Assembly (NCBI GenBank): GCA_963847345.1
Contig: CAWJZU010000022.1
Coordinates: forward strand, 186,001-250,000
Origin: DATARH01 sp963847345
GTDB lineage: Bacteria; Pseudomonadota; Alphaproteobacteria; ATCC43930; CGMCC-115725
Direction: 5' to 3'
DNA: 64,000 nucleotides
The position numbers and the translations under genes were made by a program. Of this stretch, positions 11,789 to 21,809 are shown piece after piece (the first letter of the stretch is position 1; each line of letters opens with the position of its first letter). Below the pieces are notes generated by a model, which was not told where the DNA came from, searched no databases, and worked only from the letters and a program-made list of their open reading frames with translations.

Positions 11789-13027
11789 ATGTCGATCAAG
11801 GCGCTGGCCTGCGCCGTGCTGTTGCTGCTCGCGGCCACGATTTCGGCAAGGGCGGCGGAGCCGATCAGGATCGGGTTCAGCTGTGAAGAGACCGGCGGCA
11901 GCGCCGCGAGCGGTCGGCAATTCCTGCTGACCGCGCAGATCTGGGCCGACCGCGTCAACAAGAAAGGCGGGCTGCTCGGGAGGCCGGTCGAACTCATACA
12001 TTATGACGACCAGAGCAACCCGGCGCTGGTCCCCGGCATCTATACAAAGCTGCTCGATGTCGACAAGGTCGATCTGATTATTGCCTCCGGCACCAATTAC
12101 AGCGCCGCCGCGATGCCGCTCTTCATGGAGCGCAAGCTGATGGTGCTGAACACGCTGGCGCTGGCGGTCAACGACGAGTTCCACTACCCGCGTTATTTCC
12201 AGACCATGCCGTACGGGCCGCACGGAAAAGAGGCGATCACATCTGGCTATTTCACCGCCGCGATGACGATCGACCCGAAACCGAAAACGATCGCGATGAC
12301 CGGCGCCGACGCCGAATTCTCGAAGAACGCGATGGCCGGGGCGCGCGAGCACGCCAAGAAGGCCGGACTGCAGATCGTCTACGACAGGAACTATCCGCCG
12401 AACACGATCGACTACACGCCGATCGTGCGCGCGATCAAGGCGACCAACCCAGACCTTGTATTCGTAGCGTCATACCCGGCCGACAGCGCCGGCATTCTGC
12501 GCGCTGTCGAAGAGCAGGGACTGACCGCGAAAATGTTCGGCGGCCCGATTATCGGGCTGCAATACGGCTCGATCAAGCAGCAGATGGGCGAGCGGCTGAA
12601 CGGCATCGTCGATTACGAATTGTTCGTGCACGAGCCGACGATGAAATTTCCCGGCGTCGATGAATTCATCCAGGATTATCAGACGCGCGCCAAGGAGGCC
12701 GGCACCGACCCGCTCGGCTATTACGTACCGCCGCTCGTTTATTCCACATTCCAGGTGATGGAGCAGGCGGTCAACGGCACGAAGTCGCTCGACCAGGAAA
12801 AGCTCGCCGAGTACATGCACGCGAATAATTTCAAGACGATCATGGGCGACATCAAATTCGGCCCCGACGGCGAATGGGCCGAGCCGCGCATCCTGACGAT
12901 CCAGTACCAGGGGGTGAAGGGAAGCGACCTCGAACAATTCTCGAAGCCCGGCGTGCAGGTTATCCTCGACCCGCCGGCCTACAAGACCGGAACGCTGCAA
13001 TCTCCATACAAATCGGTGGAAAAATAA
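11789..13027 (+). CDS. ABC transporter substrate-binding protein, branched-chain amino acid type
   Basis: A 412-residue periplasmic binding protein of the Leu/Ile/Val-binding (Peripla_BP_6) class. ATG 11789 follows GGGAGGGAA. A signal peptide (MSIKALACAVLLLLAATI, cut after ARA) leads into EPIRIGFSCEETGGSAASG, the usual first ligand-binding strand. Later blocks such as VNKKGGLLGRPVELIHYDDQ, ALVPGIYTKLLDVDKVD and DLVFVASYPADSAGILRAV fit the fold. No permease or ATPase genes lie beside it, so the ligand and transporter partners are unknown. Confidence 0.9.
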   Translation: MSIKALACAVLLLLAATISARAAEPIRIGFSCEETGGSAASGRQFLLTAQIWADRVNKKGGLLGRPVELIHYDDQSNPALVPGIYTKLLDVDKVDLIIASGTNYSAAAMPLFMERKLMVLNTLALAVNDEFHYPRYFQTMPYGPHGKEAITSGYFTAAMTIDPKPKTIAMTGADAEFSKNAMAGAREHAKKAGLQIVYDRNYPPNTIDYTPIVRAIKATNPDLVFVASYPADSAGILRAVEEQGLTAKMFGGPIIGLQYGSIKQQMGERLNGIVDYELFVHEPTMKFPGVDEFIQDYQTRAKEAGTDPLGYYVPPLVYSTFQVMEQAVNGTKSLDQEKLAEYMHANNFKTIMGDIKFGPDGEWAEPRILTIQYQGVKGSDLEQFSKPGVQVILDPPAYKTGTLQSPYKSVEK

Positions 13028-13120
13028 ATGTTCGCCCTGATCGCCTCCTCGGATTTGCTGTCGACTTATGTTCAAGCGGAATAGCAGTGGGATGAAGGAT
13101 CTGCCGAAACCTCGGGCGAG

Positions 13121-13885
13121 ATGCCGGGCATGAGCTCGATCGCAATCAGCGTCGGCCTGGTTGTGCTGTCGCTGTGTGGCGTGCTGTTCGGTATGTTCTT
13201 GCGCTCGCGGCTACCTGAGCACCATTTGAGCCCCGACGTTAAGGACATCGCAAAGGTGGCGTTGGGGCTTGTCGCCACGCTCAGCGCGCTTGTGCTGAGT
13301 TTGCTGCTGTCGACGGCGAAGGTGTCGTATGACTCGCGCAGCAACGAGCTTATACAGCTATCGGCGGATATTCTTTTACTGGATCGCGTGCTCGCGTATT
13401 ACGGACCTGACGCCAACGCGGCCCGGTCACAGCTTCGTGAAGCTGTAATGGAGGCAATCGAACGGTTCTGGCCGGCTAAGGACGTCGCAGCCATCGGGTT
13501 TCGCGCGGACGCATTACAACTTGAGGCACTCCATGACCGGATAAGCCGGTTGATCCCCGGAACAGAGATGGATCACACGCTGCGCGTTCAGGGGCTGCAG
13601 CTGATGACGGAAATCAATCGTTCGCGCTTTCTCCTTGTGTCGCACGTAAGTCGCTCGATTCCTGTAGCCTTCCTGATCGTGCTGATCATGTGGTTGACCG
13701 TGATCTTCACCGGTCTCGGCCTGTTCGCGCCAGTGAACCCCACCTCGATGACCATTTTCCTGATTTGCGCATTGTCGGCCGCCGGGGCGATTTTCCTGAT
13801 ACTCGAGCTCGATGACCCGTTGGTCGGCATCATCAAGATTTCTGATGAACCGCTACAGCTGGTGCTTGCCCGCATAGGCCATTAA
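13121..13885 (+). CDS. DUF4239-like membrane protein
   Basis: A membrane protein of about 254 residues with two hydrophobic segments near the N-terminus (AISVGLVVLSLCGVLFGMF; ALGLVATLSALVLSLLLST), a central soluble part with SRSNELIQLSADILLLDRVL, and two more segments near the C-terminus. This matches the bestrophin-like DUF4239 family, of unknown function. ATG 13121 or 13130 could be the start; neither has a strong ribosome site. It converges on the DUF1932 gene. Confidence 0.75.
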   Translation: MPGMSSIAISVGLVVLSLCGVLFGMFLRSRLPEHHLSPDVKDIAKVALGLVATLSALVLSLLLSTAKVSYDSRSNELIQLSADILLLDRVLAYYGPDANAARSQLREAVMEAIERFWPAKDVAAIGFRADALQLEALHDRISRLIPGTEMDHTLRVQGLQLMTEINRSRFLLVSHVSRSIPVAFLIVLIMWLTVIFTGLGLFAPVNPTSMTIFLICALSAAGAIFLILELDDPLVGIIKISDEPLQLVLARIGH

Positions 13886-13891
13886 TGCGCT

Positions 13892-13937
13892 GCCCGCGCG
13901 CGAGGAGGCGTCACTCGCGCCTCCCGGCCGCGCGGGC
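13892..13937. terminator. Likely bidirectional terminator hairpin
   Basis: GCCCGCGCG (13892-13900) pairs with CGCGCGGGC (13929-13937), and the inner GAGGAGGCG and CGCGCCTCCC can extend the stem. It lies between two convergent genes. There is no clear T tract on either side, so the strength is uncertain. Confidence 0.45.
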
Positions 13938-13955
13938 GGCGAACGCCGAAATGCG

Positions 13956-14810
13956 CTACCGGCCGAGCACTCTGTCGAGGGTCTTTATCGGATTGTCGGG
14001 GCCGGGCGCGGTTTCCGCTTCGGCCGCGGCCAGCGCCTCGTAGTGGCGGGCGATCGCGGCGTAAATGTCGGCGGCCGGCTTATACGTGCCGTGGAAATCG
14101 GAGATTTCCTCCATCTCGGCGACCCAGCGATACGCCTTATCGTACATGCGCGGGATGCTGGCGCTGAGATATTTGTGGATGTCGGGCTGACTGGTCTTAA
14201 GCTCGGCAAGCAGCGCCTCGGCGCAGCCGAACCGCGCCGCGCCGAGCATCATCGAGGAACCGAGCGCGGTGATGCCCTTCGTGATCCCGGCATAGGACAT
14301 TTTGAGGCCCGACGCGGCGCCGACCGGTCCGTCGATGCAGCGCCAGTCGATCCCCCAGTCGCGCAGCACCGCCGTTTCGCCGACCGCCGGCCCCGACGCG
14401 TAGATCGCCGGGCTGTAGCCGGGCCTCGGCGGGCCGCCGATGATACCCCCGTCGACGAACTTCGCCCCGGTCGGGGCGATGATCGCCGCGACCCGCTGCG
14501 CGGTTTGCGGGCTGATCGCGTTGCAATCGACATAGATCGGCTTCCTGGCGAGCGCGGTTAGCGCCGGCGCCAGTCGACGTGCCAGGCTCTCCGCCTCTCC
14601 CGGCGGCAGGATAGACAGAAAGAAATCGGCACCGTCGAGCAATGCCCGCTCCTCGGGCATCGGTTGCATCCCGGCGATGCGGGCTCGCTCGGCGCTGGCG
14701 GTGCTGCGGCCCGACAACAGCGTACGCACCTCCGCCCCGCTTTCATGGAACCGCTTGCCGACCCCGGCTCCCATGCTGCCCTGTGCGATAATCGCGACGA
14801 CGATGCCCAT
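13956..14810 (-). CDS. NAD(P)-binding dehydrogenase with DUF1932 domain
   Basis: A 284-residue protein of the 6-phosphogluconate/3-hydroxyisobutyrate dehydrogenase superfamily. The Rossmann start (VVAIIAQGSMGAGVGKRF) has Gln where the family usually has Gly or Phe. DADFFLSILPPGEA-like and YVDCNAISPQTA blocks follow, then the GGIIGGPPRPG substrate loop. The C-terminal part (HKYLSASIPRMYDKAYRWV) is the DUF1932 helix domain. The substrate is unknown. Confidence 0.82.
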   Translation of the reverse strand: MGIVVAIIAQGSMGAGVGKRFHESGAEVRTLLSGRSTASAERARIAGMQPMPEERALLDGADFFLSILPPGEAESLARRLAPALTALARKPIYVDCNAISPQTAQRVAAIIAPTGAKFVDGGIIGGPPRPGYSPAIYASGPAVGETAVLRDWGIDWRCIDGPVGAASGLKMSYAGITKGITALGSSMMLGAARFGCAEALLAELKTSQPDIHKYLSASIPRMYDKAYRWVAEMEEISDFHGTYKPAADIYAAIARHYEALAAAEAETAPGPDNPIKTLDRVLGR

Positions 14811-14929
14811 TACGCGACCTCATTCCGAAATATCCGTGCTGAGAGACCAGCCTACGGACCTGCGGGCTTGCCCGCAACGTCGCAGAGACCCATCCTGTCA
14901 CGTATCGATTGCGGCATGGCGAGCGGGTA

Positions 14930-15775
14930 ATGAGCGTTCAGAACCGGCCGAGACGTCTGTCGGTAACCCAGATCCAGGCCCGGAAGAGCGGCGACAAGAT
15001 CGTCTGTCTGACCGCGTACACCGCGTCGGTGGCGCGGCACCTCGACCCCGAGGTCGATCTTCTGCTGGTCGGCGACAGTCTAGCGATGACCGTGTATGGC
15101 TTTGACAGCACACTGCCGGTCACGCTGGATATGATGATCGCACACGGCGCCGCCGTCGTGCGCGCGACCCAACATGCGCTGATTACAGTCGATCTGCCGT
15201 TCGGCTCTTATCAGGAATCGCCCGAGCAGGCATTCCGCGCCGCCGCCCGCGTGCTGGCCGAGACCGGCTGCGCCGCCGTCAAGCTGGAAGGCGGCGAGGA
15301 GATGGCCGAAACGGTCGCGTTCCTTGTGCGCCGCGGCATCCCGGTGATGGGTCATGTCGGACTGACACCGCAGGCCGTGAACGCACTCGGCGGCTATCGT
15401 TCGCGCGGCCACGCCGAAGCGGAGCGCGATAAGATTATGCGCGACGGGGTTGCCGTCGCCGACGCGGGCGCCTTTTCGCTCGTAATCGAGGGCACGGCCG
15501 AGAGCGTAGCGCGCGAATTAACCGAGGCGGTCGCGATCCCGACGATCGGCATCGGCGGCTCGCCTTCCTGCGATGGGCAGATCCTGGTGACCGACGACAT
15601 GCTTGGGTTGTTCGCCGAGTTCACGCCGAAATTCGTCAAGCGCTACCGCCGGCTCGGCGACGAGATCCGGACCGCAGCGCGCGAGTATGCCGACGAAGTC
15701 AGGGCGGGCCGATTTCCCGCAGAGGAGCACACCTACCGCGGAGCCCGGCGAGAGAAACCAATATCGGCTCGATAA
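14930..15775 (+). CDS. panB: 3-methyl-2-oxobutanoate hydroxymethyltransferase
   Basis: First enzyme of pantothenate synthesis: it adds a hydroxymethyl group from methylene-THF to 2-oxoisovalerate. The metal-binding Asp residues lie in LLVGDSLAMTVYG and LITVDLPFGSY, the substrate Lys in AAVKLEGGEEMAE, and the catalytic Glu in SLVIEGTAESVA. The PVMGHVGLTPQ block is also present. I favour ATG 14930 (MSVQNRPRRLSVTQI); the frame also opens at TTG 14909. Length is about 281 residues, normal. panC is not adjacent. Confidence 0.95.
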   Translation: MSVQNRPRRLSVTQIQARKSGDKIVCLTAYTASVARHLDPEVDLLLVGDSLAMTVYGFDSTLPVTLDMMIAHGAAVVRATQHALITVDLPFGSYQESPEQAFRAAARVLAETGCAAVKLEGGEEMAETVAFLVRRGIPVMGHVGLTPQAVNALGGYRSRGHAEAERDKIMRDGVAVADAGAFSLVIEGTAESVARELTEAVAIPTIGIGGSPSCDGQILVTDDMLGLFAEFTPKFVKRYRRLGDEIRTAAREYADEVRAGRFPAEEHTYRGARREKPISAR

Positions 15776-16117
15776 GCGTGCTCGCCTGCCCCGACCTTTG
15801 CGGCTTCCAAGCGACGCGTGAAAGCGGAGCTCCAGCGTTTCCGGATACCTTAAAAAATATAATGAAAGCACAACCCACGCGAACCCATCCGGCGCCGAGC
15901 GGCCTACGATCGCAAGCAAGGTCTAGTACGTACGAATTGAGCGCTGCGGCGTTCGGCAATAATGGCATATCGCGCTCAGTTGCCGATTTCGAGCCTCCGT
16001 CGCCTGCGTGCTGTTTCATGCAAGGAGCTCATCCGGTCGAAAAAGCGGTCGATCCTTTCACCGCGGGCCGCTCTCCATCCCGTGCGCGGACCGTCCATCC
16101 CCCGCGCAAACCGTCCA
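15776..16117. other. Intergenic boundary of the polysaccharide locus, no gene seen
   Basis: This 342-bp stretch holds no supported gene. It contains an A/T-rich patch (CTTAAAAAATATAATG near 15849) and the 8-bp palindrome GTACGTAC near 15926. Base composition becomes visibly more A/T-rich toward the polymerase gene. panB and the polymerase converge on it. Confidence 0.5.
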
Positions 16118-17476
16118 TCACGTCCGCACCAGCGGCGGAGACGCGCGCGCATCAGCTACAGCTACCGCCGGTACCGCAGCCCCGATCGGCTTGCTAACAG
16201 CCTGTTGCTGGCGCGACAGCTGGGCCGCAACGATCCGCCGCGCGGCGGCGACCATTATCACCAACACATAGAACCCATCATACATATCCAGATTGCCAAA
16301 GCTGCCACCTACCGCGAAACCGGCCAGCGACGCCTGCAGCATCCGTCCGAAGTTATTCGCCCACGCCAGCTCGACATTATCGCGCGTCCGCCTGATCAGC
16401 CACTGAGCATTTAGAAACGCCGCTACAAAAAGACCAACAAACAGCGCCAGACCGATGAAGCCGTGATTGCTCAACATTTTGAACCAAATGCTGTGCGGTG
16501 CTCGCGGTTTTGTGAGAGGCGGTAACCCGCTTCCGGCAACCTCTTTGTTAACCCAGTACGGATTGTACGACCAGTTGAATCCTCCGCCCGTGATTGGATG
16601 CCGCAGTGCTACGGCCCAGGACAACTGCCAAAAAAATAGCCTTCCTCGAGCCGACGCGTCTTCACCATAGCTCTCGATCGTCTGCATACGCGCAAACCAT
16701 GCGGCCGGAGCAAATTCGAGTACCGCTACCGTCGCACCCACAACCAGCACCGCGATCGCCAACTTATGACGCGTGCGAAGCCACAATACCGAGGTCATCG
16801 CCCCGATCGCAAGCAGCGCACCCCGCGAGTAGGTAAAAAGATCTCCGATTACCGTAAACCCGATGAGCCCACGCATTGGCCATTTCAGATACGGCCGCGT
16901 ATACCGCTGAGCTATATAAATCAGCAATGGTACCATCATCGTCAACGCCACGCCAAGATCATTGTTGTCAGCGATTTTAGACGCCGCCGGTCCGTAGACC
17001 CGATGGCTTCCGCCAGTCAAAAGCACGAAAACTCCACCTTTAAATCCATAGAAAACCACCGACAAAACGCATACTAAAACCAGCTGATCCAGGCGTTCGC
17101 GCGTATTCGTTAAAATATACGCTACTACGGTCATCAAAAGCATCTTTTCCAATTCTACCCAGACACTCACACTATCGTTTGCTCCCCCAGCGCCACCCAG
17201 TGTCGTCACCGAAATCCAAATCATCAGCGCCATAATCAGAAAAGTCGTCCGGTCTCGTAATAGCGCTTTCGGCTCCCCGGAGTGCAGAAACAACCACGAA
17301 ATTAGTGTAGCAACTGCTACCAACATAGCATAGGGCACATCCGCAGCAAATCCGTAAACGACACGGTGCGGGTTCATCAATGAAATCCAGTACCACATCA
17401 AAATCCCAACATACGGTCTTTTAAACACCACAGGAAGCAATGTAAAAAAAACAACGACCAAAATCAATCCGCGCAT
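16118..17476 (-). CDS. O-antigen polymerase/ligase-like membrane protein, exosortase-A-associated type
   Basis: A 452-residue polytopic inner-membrane protein with about ten hydrophobic segments and a large loop (DASARGRLFFWQLSWAVALR, HPITGGGFNWSYNPYWVN, RAPHSIWFKMLSNHGFIGL). That loop is typical of the Wzy/WaaL ligase superfamily. The beginning (MRGLILVVVFFTLLPVVFKRPYVG) and the early WYWISLMNPHR motif match my memory of the putative O-glycosylation ligase of exosortase-A loci (TIGR03097). It would join or polymerise lipid-linked sugar units on the periplasmic side. The gene is visibly richer in A/T than its neighbours, and it is divergent from the flippase gene. Confidence 0.85.
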   Translation of the reverse strand: MRGLILVVVFFTLLPVVFKRPYVGILMWYWISLMNPHRVVYGFAADVPYAMLVAVATLISWLFLHSGEPKALLRDRTTFLIMALMIWISVTTLGGAGGANDSVSVWVELEKMLLMTVVAYILTNTRERLDQLVLVCVLSVVFYGFKGGVFVLLTGGSHRVYGPAASKIADNNDLGVALTMMVPLLIYIAQRYTRPYLKWPMRGLIGFTVIGDLFTYSRGALLAIGAMTSVLWLRTRHKLAIAVLVVGATVAVLEFAPAAWFARMQTIESYGEDASARGRLFFWQLSWAVALRHPITGGGFNWSYNPYWVNKEVAGSGLPPLTKPRAPHSIWFKMLSNHGFIGLALFVGLFVAAFLNAQWLIRRTRDNVELAWANNFGRMLQASLAGFAVGGSFGNLDMYDGFYVLVIMVAAARRIVAAQLSRQQQAVSKPIGAAVPAVAVADARASPPLVRT

Positions 17477-17758
17477 GTTGATCCAATCCCTCGCGCTGCC
17501 GCTTCCTGTGCTGGCCCATATTCTCCGTCAGGTACGGTCGACCCCTCTACCAACTGTCGTCCAACTTTTCATACTGCCCCCGATCCGTATTCGATTGCCG
17601 CACCGAATAACGCTACACCACACTACTGCACCACCAGCTACGCACTTGCTAATTATAGCCAAAATCCGGCTTTTTCAAGGCGACGACACTTGATCCGGCG
17701 CGAACGTCGCACAACCATTAAGCTTGACAGTAGCAAAAGGCGGTTTAAATTCGATCCT

Positions 17759-19204
17759 ATGCATGAAGCTGCGCAATTGAAGTACCGAGTGCGGTCCGCA
17801 CTTGGTTGGGCCGCTGGGACGCGACTTATCGCCCAAGCCGCAACCTGGGCTCTGACGCTGGCCACCATTCGCTTCGTGCAGCCGGAAGAATACGGCCTCA
17901 TGGCTATGACCATGTCCATTCTTGGATTGGTACAGGCGTTCAGCTACGGCGGTTTTGCGGATGTTGTCATTCAAAGTCCACAAATTTCGTATGCGCACCT
18001 GCGCAGCCTCTTCGGCATGATTTTACTTGTCAACGGTGCATGCCTTGTATTGCTATTTATTGCCGCTTACCCGGCAGCGCTGTTCTATGAGCAGCCCCGC
18101 GTGATACCGTTGGTCCAAGCCACCAGTCTGATATTCATCCTGCTCGCCTTTCAAACAATTCCCCGCGCAATGCTTGAGAAGCAGCTCGATCTCAGAACGG
18201 TGTCACGAGGCGAGTTGATTTCGGGCGTCACAGCTGGAATGCTGGTGCTTGCATTGGCCGCAGCCGGCGCCGGCGCTTGGGCGTTAGTTGCGGGTTTTCT
18301 ATTTGACAGCTTCTGTCGCCTCATCTTATTTTTTTATGCCTCTCCGTTTATGTCACTGCCACGGTTTGCTTTCCGCGAGATCTCCGACCTTCTACGCTCC
18401 GGCGGATTGCGTATAGGCGAAAACGTCCTTGGTAGCTTTTTTTCTACCGCGGACCTGTTTATCGTCGGGAAGATCCTCGGCCCCGAAGCCCTCGGCATTT
18501 ACACTGTAGCGCGTGACATAGCGGCTCTACCAGGTGACAAACTAGCGCGGGTCATTCGGCCGATTGCTTTTCCGGCCTTTGCTCAGGTTCAGAAAGATTC
18601 GACGGCGGCGATCGAATATTTGTATAAGGCAATACGTTTACTAGCCTTTGTCACGTTCCCTATATTTTTTGGGATTTCGGCCACTTCGACACAGATCACG
18701 GATGTGATTCTCGGTCGGAAGTGGCAGGACGCAGCCCTACCATTGGCCATTCTCGCGTTAGGGATGGTATTACGACCGATCGGCTTTCTAGTACCATCGT
18801 TCCTCATCGGAACTGGACAGTTTGCTGCAAGCTTCAAAAATGTCGTATTCGCGAGCATTCTGTTGCCCACAGCTTTTTTTATCGGCAGCCATTGGGGCTT
18901 GTTGGGCGTCTGCGGTGCCTGGGCTGTCGCATACCCGGTGAATTTAGTGAATCTTTTTTGCCGGGTGGGTCGTGTTACTAACACCTCATCGGCGTCACTG
19001 ATGCGACCGTTGTTATCGCCGCTGGTCGGGTCTCTGGTGATGTACATTATTGTATTGATGGTACGGATTTCACTTCCCGAGGGTATCAATCCTGTTAATT
19101 CGTTAATGTTGCTTATAATCGTCGGCGTCACCGCATATTCCGCCTATTCAGTTGTTTTTTCACGGCCAATATTCGCTGAATTATTAGGCTTAGCTCGAAA
19201 GTGA
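17759..19204 (+). CDS. Wzx-type polysaccharide flippase (MOP superfamily)
   Basis: A polytopic membrane protein of about 481 residues with the beginning of oligosaccharide flippases (ALGWAAGTRLIAQAATWAL, RFVQPEEYGLMAMTMSILG). Middle blocks (LRSGGLRIGENVLGSFFS, LGPEALGIYTVARDIAALPG) are typical of the RfbX/Wzx group. It would move undecaprenyl-linked sugar units across the inner membrane. ATG 17759 is the likeliest start; the frame stays open up to 17690. It is low in GC like the polymerase, and the shared region 17477-17758 should hold both promoters. Bases 19205-19441 downstream show no supported gene. Confidence 0.87.
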   Translation: MHEAAQLKYRVRSALGWAAGTRLIAQAATWALTLATIRFVQPEEYGLMAMTMSILGLVQAFSYGGFADVVIQSPQISYAHLRSLFGMILLVNGACLVLLFIAAYPAALFYEQPRVIPLVQATSLIFILLAFQTIPRAMLEKQLDLRTVSRGELISGVTAGMLVLALAAAGAGAWALVAGFLFDSFCRLILFFYASPFMSLPRFAFREISDLLRSGGLRIGENVLGSFFSTADLFIVGKILGPEALGIYTVARDIAALPGDKLARVIRPIAFPAFAQVQKDSTAAIEYLYKAIRLLAFVTFPIFFGISATSTQITDVILGRKWQDAALPLAILALGMVLRPIGFLVPSFLIGTGQFAASFKNVVFASILLPTAFFIGSHWGLLGVCGAWAVAYPVNLVNLFCRVGRVTNTSSASLMRPLLSPLVGSLVMYIIVLMVRISLPEGINPVNSLMLLIIVGVTAYSAYSVVFSRPIFAELLGLARK

Positions 19205-19441
19205 ATTAGTCCCGGTACTTGTGGCAATTGACCCGATGACGACCTCGACGATGTTCTCGACGAAGGCCGGAACGATGGTGAAAGAGCGGTTACGCAGTGC
19301 CGGGGCACAGCCAGCCTGCGAACTCTGGTCCGTCGGGCCGTTCCCTGCCAAGAAAGTGCGTCCCGTTCTGTACAGTCACCGCTTATGCGGCGTGATCGGA
19401 CGAGAGTCCTCAGATTGAGCGCCGTTTTGCGCGACTTACCC

Positions 19442-20407
19442 TTAGTTGGCAACTTGTAGGGCTTCCGAACGCGGCTTACGCGCCCGAACACTGGTCGCGC
19501 GTGACAATGGCTCTATGTCGATTAAGCCGGCATGGCGAAACCACTCGACGACTTCCGCAGCGGTATGCGTATGCGCATAACGGGGGGTCAGATCATCGAA
19601 ATCGCCCATCACTCGCTGCCAGAATGGTGTGCCGAGACTACCTCCGGGGACAACCGAGTAAAATCGCCCACCGCCCCTACGCAGCGAGCGAGGCCAGACA
19701 AACAGCAATTCGTTGACGATACACCAGCCATAGACCAGGCCGAGAGGCAGTCGCATACTCAGCTTTCGCCACGCGTTTGAGGCCACCTTTTTTTCCGGTG
19801 CATAGACCCAGATTGCAACATCCCCGCCTTCTTCAAGATAAGGAAGAAGCTTGAAAAACGACGATTTGGTATCAGGCGTATGGTGGAGCACCCCGATCGA
19901 AAAGGCGCGACGGAAGTGGCGCTCTGGAAACGGCAACTGACCTAGATCTGCTTGTACGATATGCACATTTCTATTTCGACCGACGAAATCATACGCAAGC
20001 TCGACTGTCTCGCTACTCAAATCAACCCCGACCACCTCTCCGTCGGCTTGCGATAGGACGCGCAAAAAGCGTCCGTAACCGCAGCCGGCATCCAGCGTTA
20101 GTCCACCGAGGTTCGAGAGGTTAAATCCCGTTGAGCGCGTGAACAATTCTGCGGCGTCGGTGTAATCGAATTCCTGCCGGTATGTATCGAAATGCGTTCT
20201 GACATATCGACGCTGCCGGCTGAAGGTAGTTACATACTTGTCGTCGGCTACAAATCTGGGGACGCCGGTACGTATTGGATACGTGCGTCCAGAAGGCGTA
20301 CGTAGTAATCCCTCTTTTACCTCTTCACCATCCATTTGATGAACCTCGAGGCTCAAGCGGCTGCCGTCATTTGGGCAGACGAGGTGGTTGATGAATGACG
20401 GCTTCAT
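19442..20407 (-). CDS. SAM-dependent methyltransferase
   Basis: A class I methyltransferase of about 321 residues. It starts at ATG 20407 (MKPSFINHLVCPNDGSRL) after a GGAAAG site. The N-terminal 50 residues resemble the small Trm112-like domain found before many such enzymes (LLRTPSGRTYPIRTGVPRFV). SAM motif I is LTLDAGCGYGRFLRVLS, and the acidic ribose residue is in VVGVDLSSE. Also present are IVQADLGQLPFPERHF and GVLHHTPDT. It probably methylates a sugar or lipid intermediate of the polymer. Because of an insertion upstream, the frame reads straight through from the dehydrogenase; this is not a true fusion. Confidence 0.85.
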   Translation of the reverse strand: MKPSFINHLVCPNDGSRLSLEVHQMDGEEVKEGLLRTPSGRTYPIRTGVPRFVADDKYVTTFSRQRRYVRTHFDTYRQEFDYTDAAELFTRSTGFNLSNLGGLTLDAGCGYGRFLRVLSQADGEVVGVDLSSETVELAYDFVGRNRNVHIVQADLGQLPFPERHFRRAFSIGVLHHTPDTKSSFFKLLPYLEEGGDVAIWVYAPEKKVASNAWRKLSMRLPLGLVYGWCIVNELLFVWPRSLRRGGGRFYSVVPGGSLGTPFWQRVMGDFDDLTPRYAHTHTAAEVVEWFRHAGLIDIEPLSRATSVRARKPRSEALQVAN

Positions 20408-20460
20408 GCGACTTTCCAATACTGGCTTTTTGATACGATCGGTTCCGTTGGAAACGCGGC

Positions 20461-21743
20461 CTAGAGGCTCCAGTAATGAACCTCCGCCTTCACGTCGTTT
20501 TTTGGAATTGCCGATTTCACGTCTATGCAGAACTCCGCCCGGCGCGACATTGCGGACAAGCCTGTCCCAACCCTGCTCGGCATAAGCTGCGTGCGGCACG
20601 GCGATGATAAGGGCGTCGAGGTCCGCTAGCTTTTCCAACGGGACAAGATCAAGACCGTACTCATGCCGCACCGCACCGGCATCGGCGTGCGGATCGGAAA
20701 TCATCGGTTCGATACCGAATTCCCGCAATTCCATGACAATATCCGGAACGCGGCTGTTGCGCAGGTCGGGAACGTTCTCCTTGAAGGTGATACCGAGAAT
20801 ACCGACTTTGGTGCCCTTGACCGGGCGTTCGGCGGCGATCAGCAGCTTGACGAGGCGCCGCGCGATATATCCGCCCATGCCATCGTTGATCCGCCGCCCG
20901 GCGAGAATGACCTCCGGATAATAACCCACGGCTTCGGCCCGTGCGGTCAGGTAATAGGGGTCGACGCCGATACAGTGGCCGCCGACCAACCCCGGGGTGA
21001 AAGGCAGGAAGTTCCATTTCGTTCCTGCGGCTTTCAGTACGTCCCGGGTCGAGATTCCAAGCCGATCGAAAATGATAGCAAGCTCGTTCATCAAGGCAAT
21101 GTTAAGATCGCGCTGAGTGTTTTCGATAACTTTGGCCGCTTCGGCCACCTCGATCGACGGCGCCCGATGGATGCCTGCGCGGACGATGCGCCCATACACC
21201 GCCGCAACCCGCTCCAATGTATCATCGTCCTCTCCCGAAACGATTTTTATAATTGTTTCGAGGCGATGCTCGCGGTCGCCGGGATTGATCCGTTCCGGCG
21301 AATAGCCGAGCCTGAAGTCGACACCCTGTCGGAGACCGGAAGACTTTGCCAGTAACGGTCCACAAATGGTTCGCGTCAGCCCGGGGTAGACGGTCGAATT
21401 CGAAAACGACGACCGAACCGGGGTGCAACCGCGGACCGATCAGGGCACACGCGCTTTCGAGAGGGGAAAGGTCCGGGTGACGGGCCGAATTGATCGGCGT
21501 CGGCACCGTAACAACGAAAAAACTCGCCTGATTAAGCGTATCGGGGTCACTTGACAAGATCAAACTGCTCGCGCGCAGCTCAGTTTCGGCAACCTCGCCG
21601 GTACGGTCGTACGCATCGCGCAGCTCGCCGATACGGCGGCACGAAACATCAAATCCAATCACCGGAGCGAACTGTTTCGCCAGCGCCATAGCGACCGGCA
21701 ACCCGACATACCCGAGCCCGATGACAGCAAATCCGCGTTCCAT
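20461..21743 (-). CDS. Nucleotide-sugar 6-dehydrogenase, TviB/WbpO type, two frameshifts
   Basis: Oxidises a UDP-sugar (UDP-GlcNAc, UDP-GalNAc or similar) to the uronic acid. The Rossmann start is FAVIGLGYVGLPVAMALA; the catalytic Cys lies in GLVGGHCIGVDPYYLT, with KVIENTQRDLNIALMNE before it. One extra base near 21398 gives FEFDRLP where FESTVYPGLTRTICGPLL is expected. A second near 20527 gives VLHRRE where VLIDVKSAIPKNDVKAE is expected, after which the protein ends VHYWSL at TAG 20461-20463. Repaired length is about 426 residues, normal. Its likely partners are the epimerases at 21810 and 24152. Confidence 0.9.
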
Positions 21744-21809
21744 TTTGCGAACCGACCTTGATGCAAAGATTCAGGAAAGAACAAACCGCCACCGTTCCGA
21801 TAAACCAGC

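Noticed and set aside
10150..11997. A 615-codon minus-strand frame opposite the aldo/keto reductase
   Set aside because: The plus strand has a complete aldo/keto reductase with its catalytic tetrad; the minus frame shows no family motifs. It is a high-GC shadow.
19205..19441. A possible gene fragment between the flippase and methyltransferase genes
   Set aside because: Short open frames exist on both strands, but none has a ribosome site or recognisable sequence.
19442..21217. An apparent fusion of a sugar dehydrogenase with a methyltransferase
   Set aside because: One extra base near 20527 removes the dehydrogenase stop. Restoring the frame gives a normal end at 20461, and the methyltransferase has its own start at 20407.
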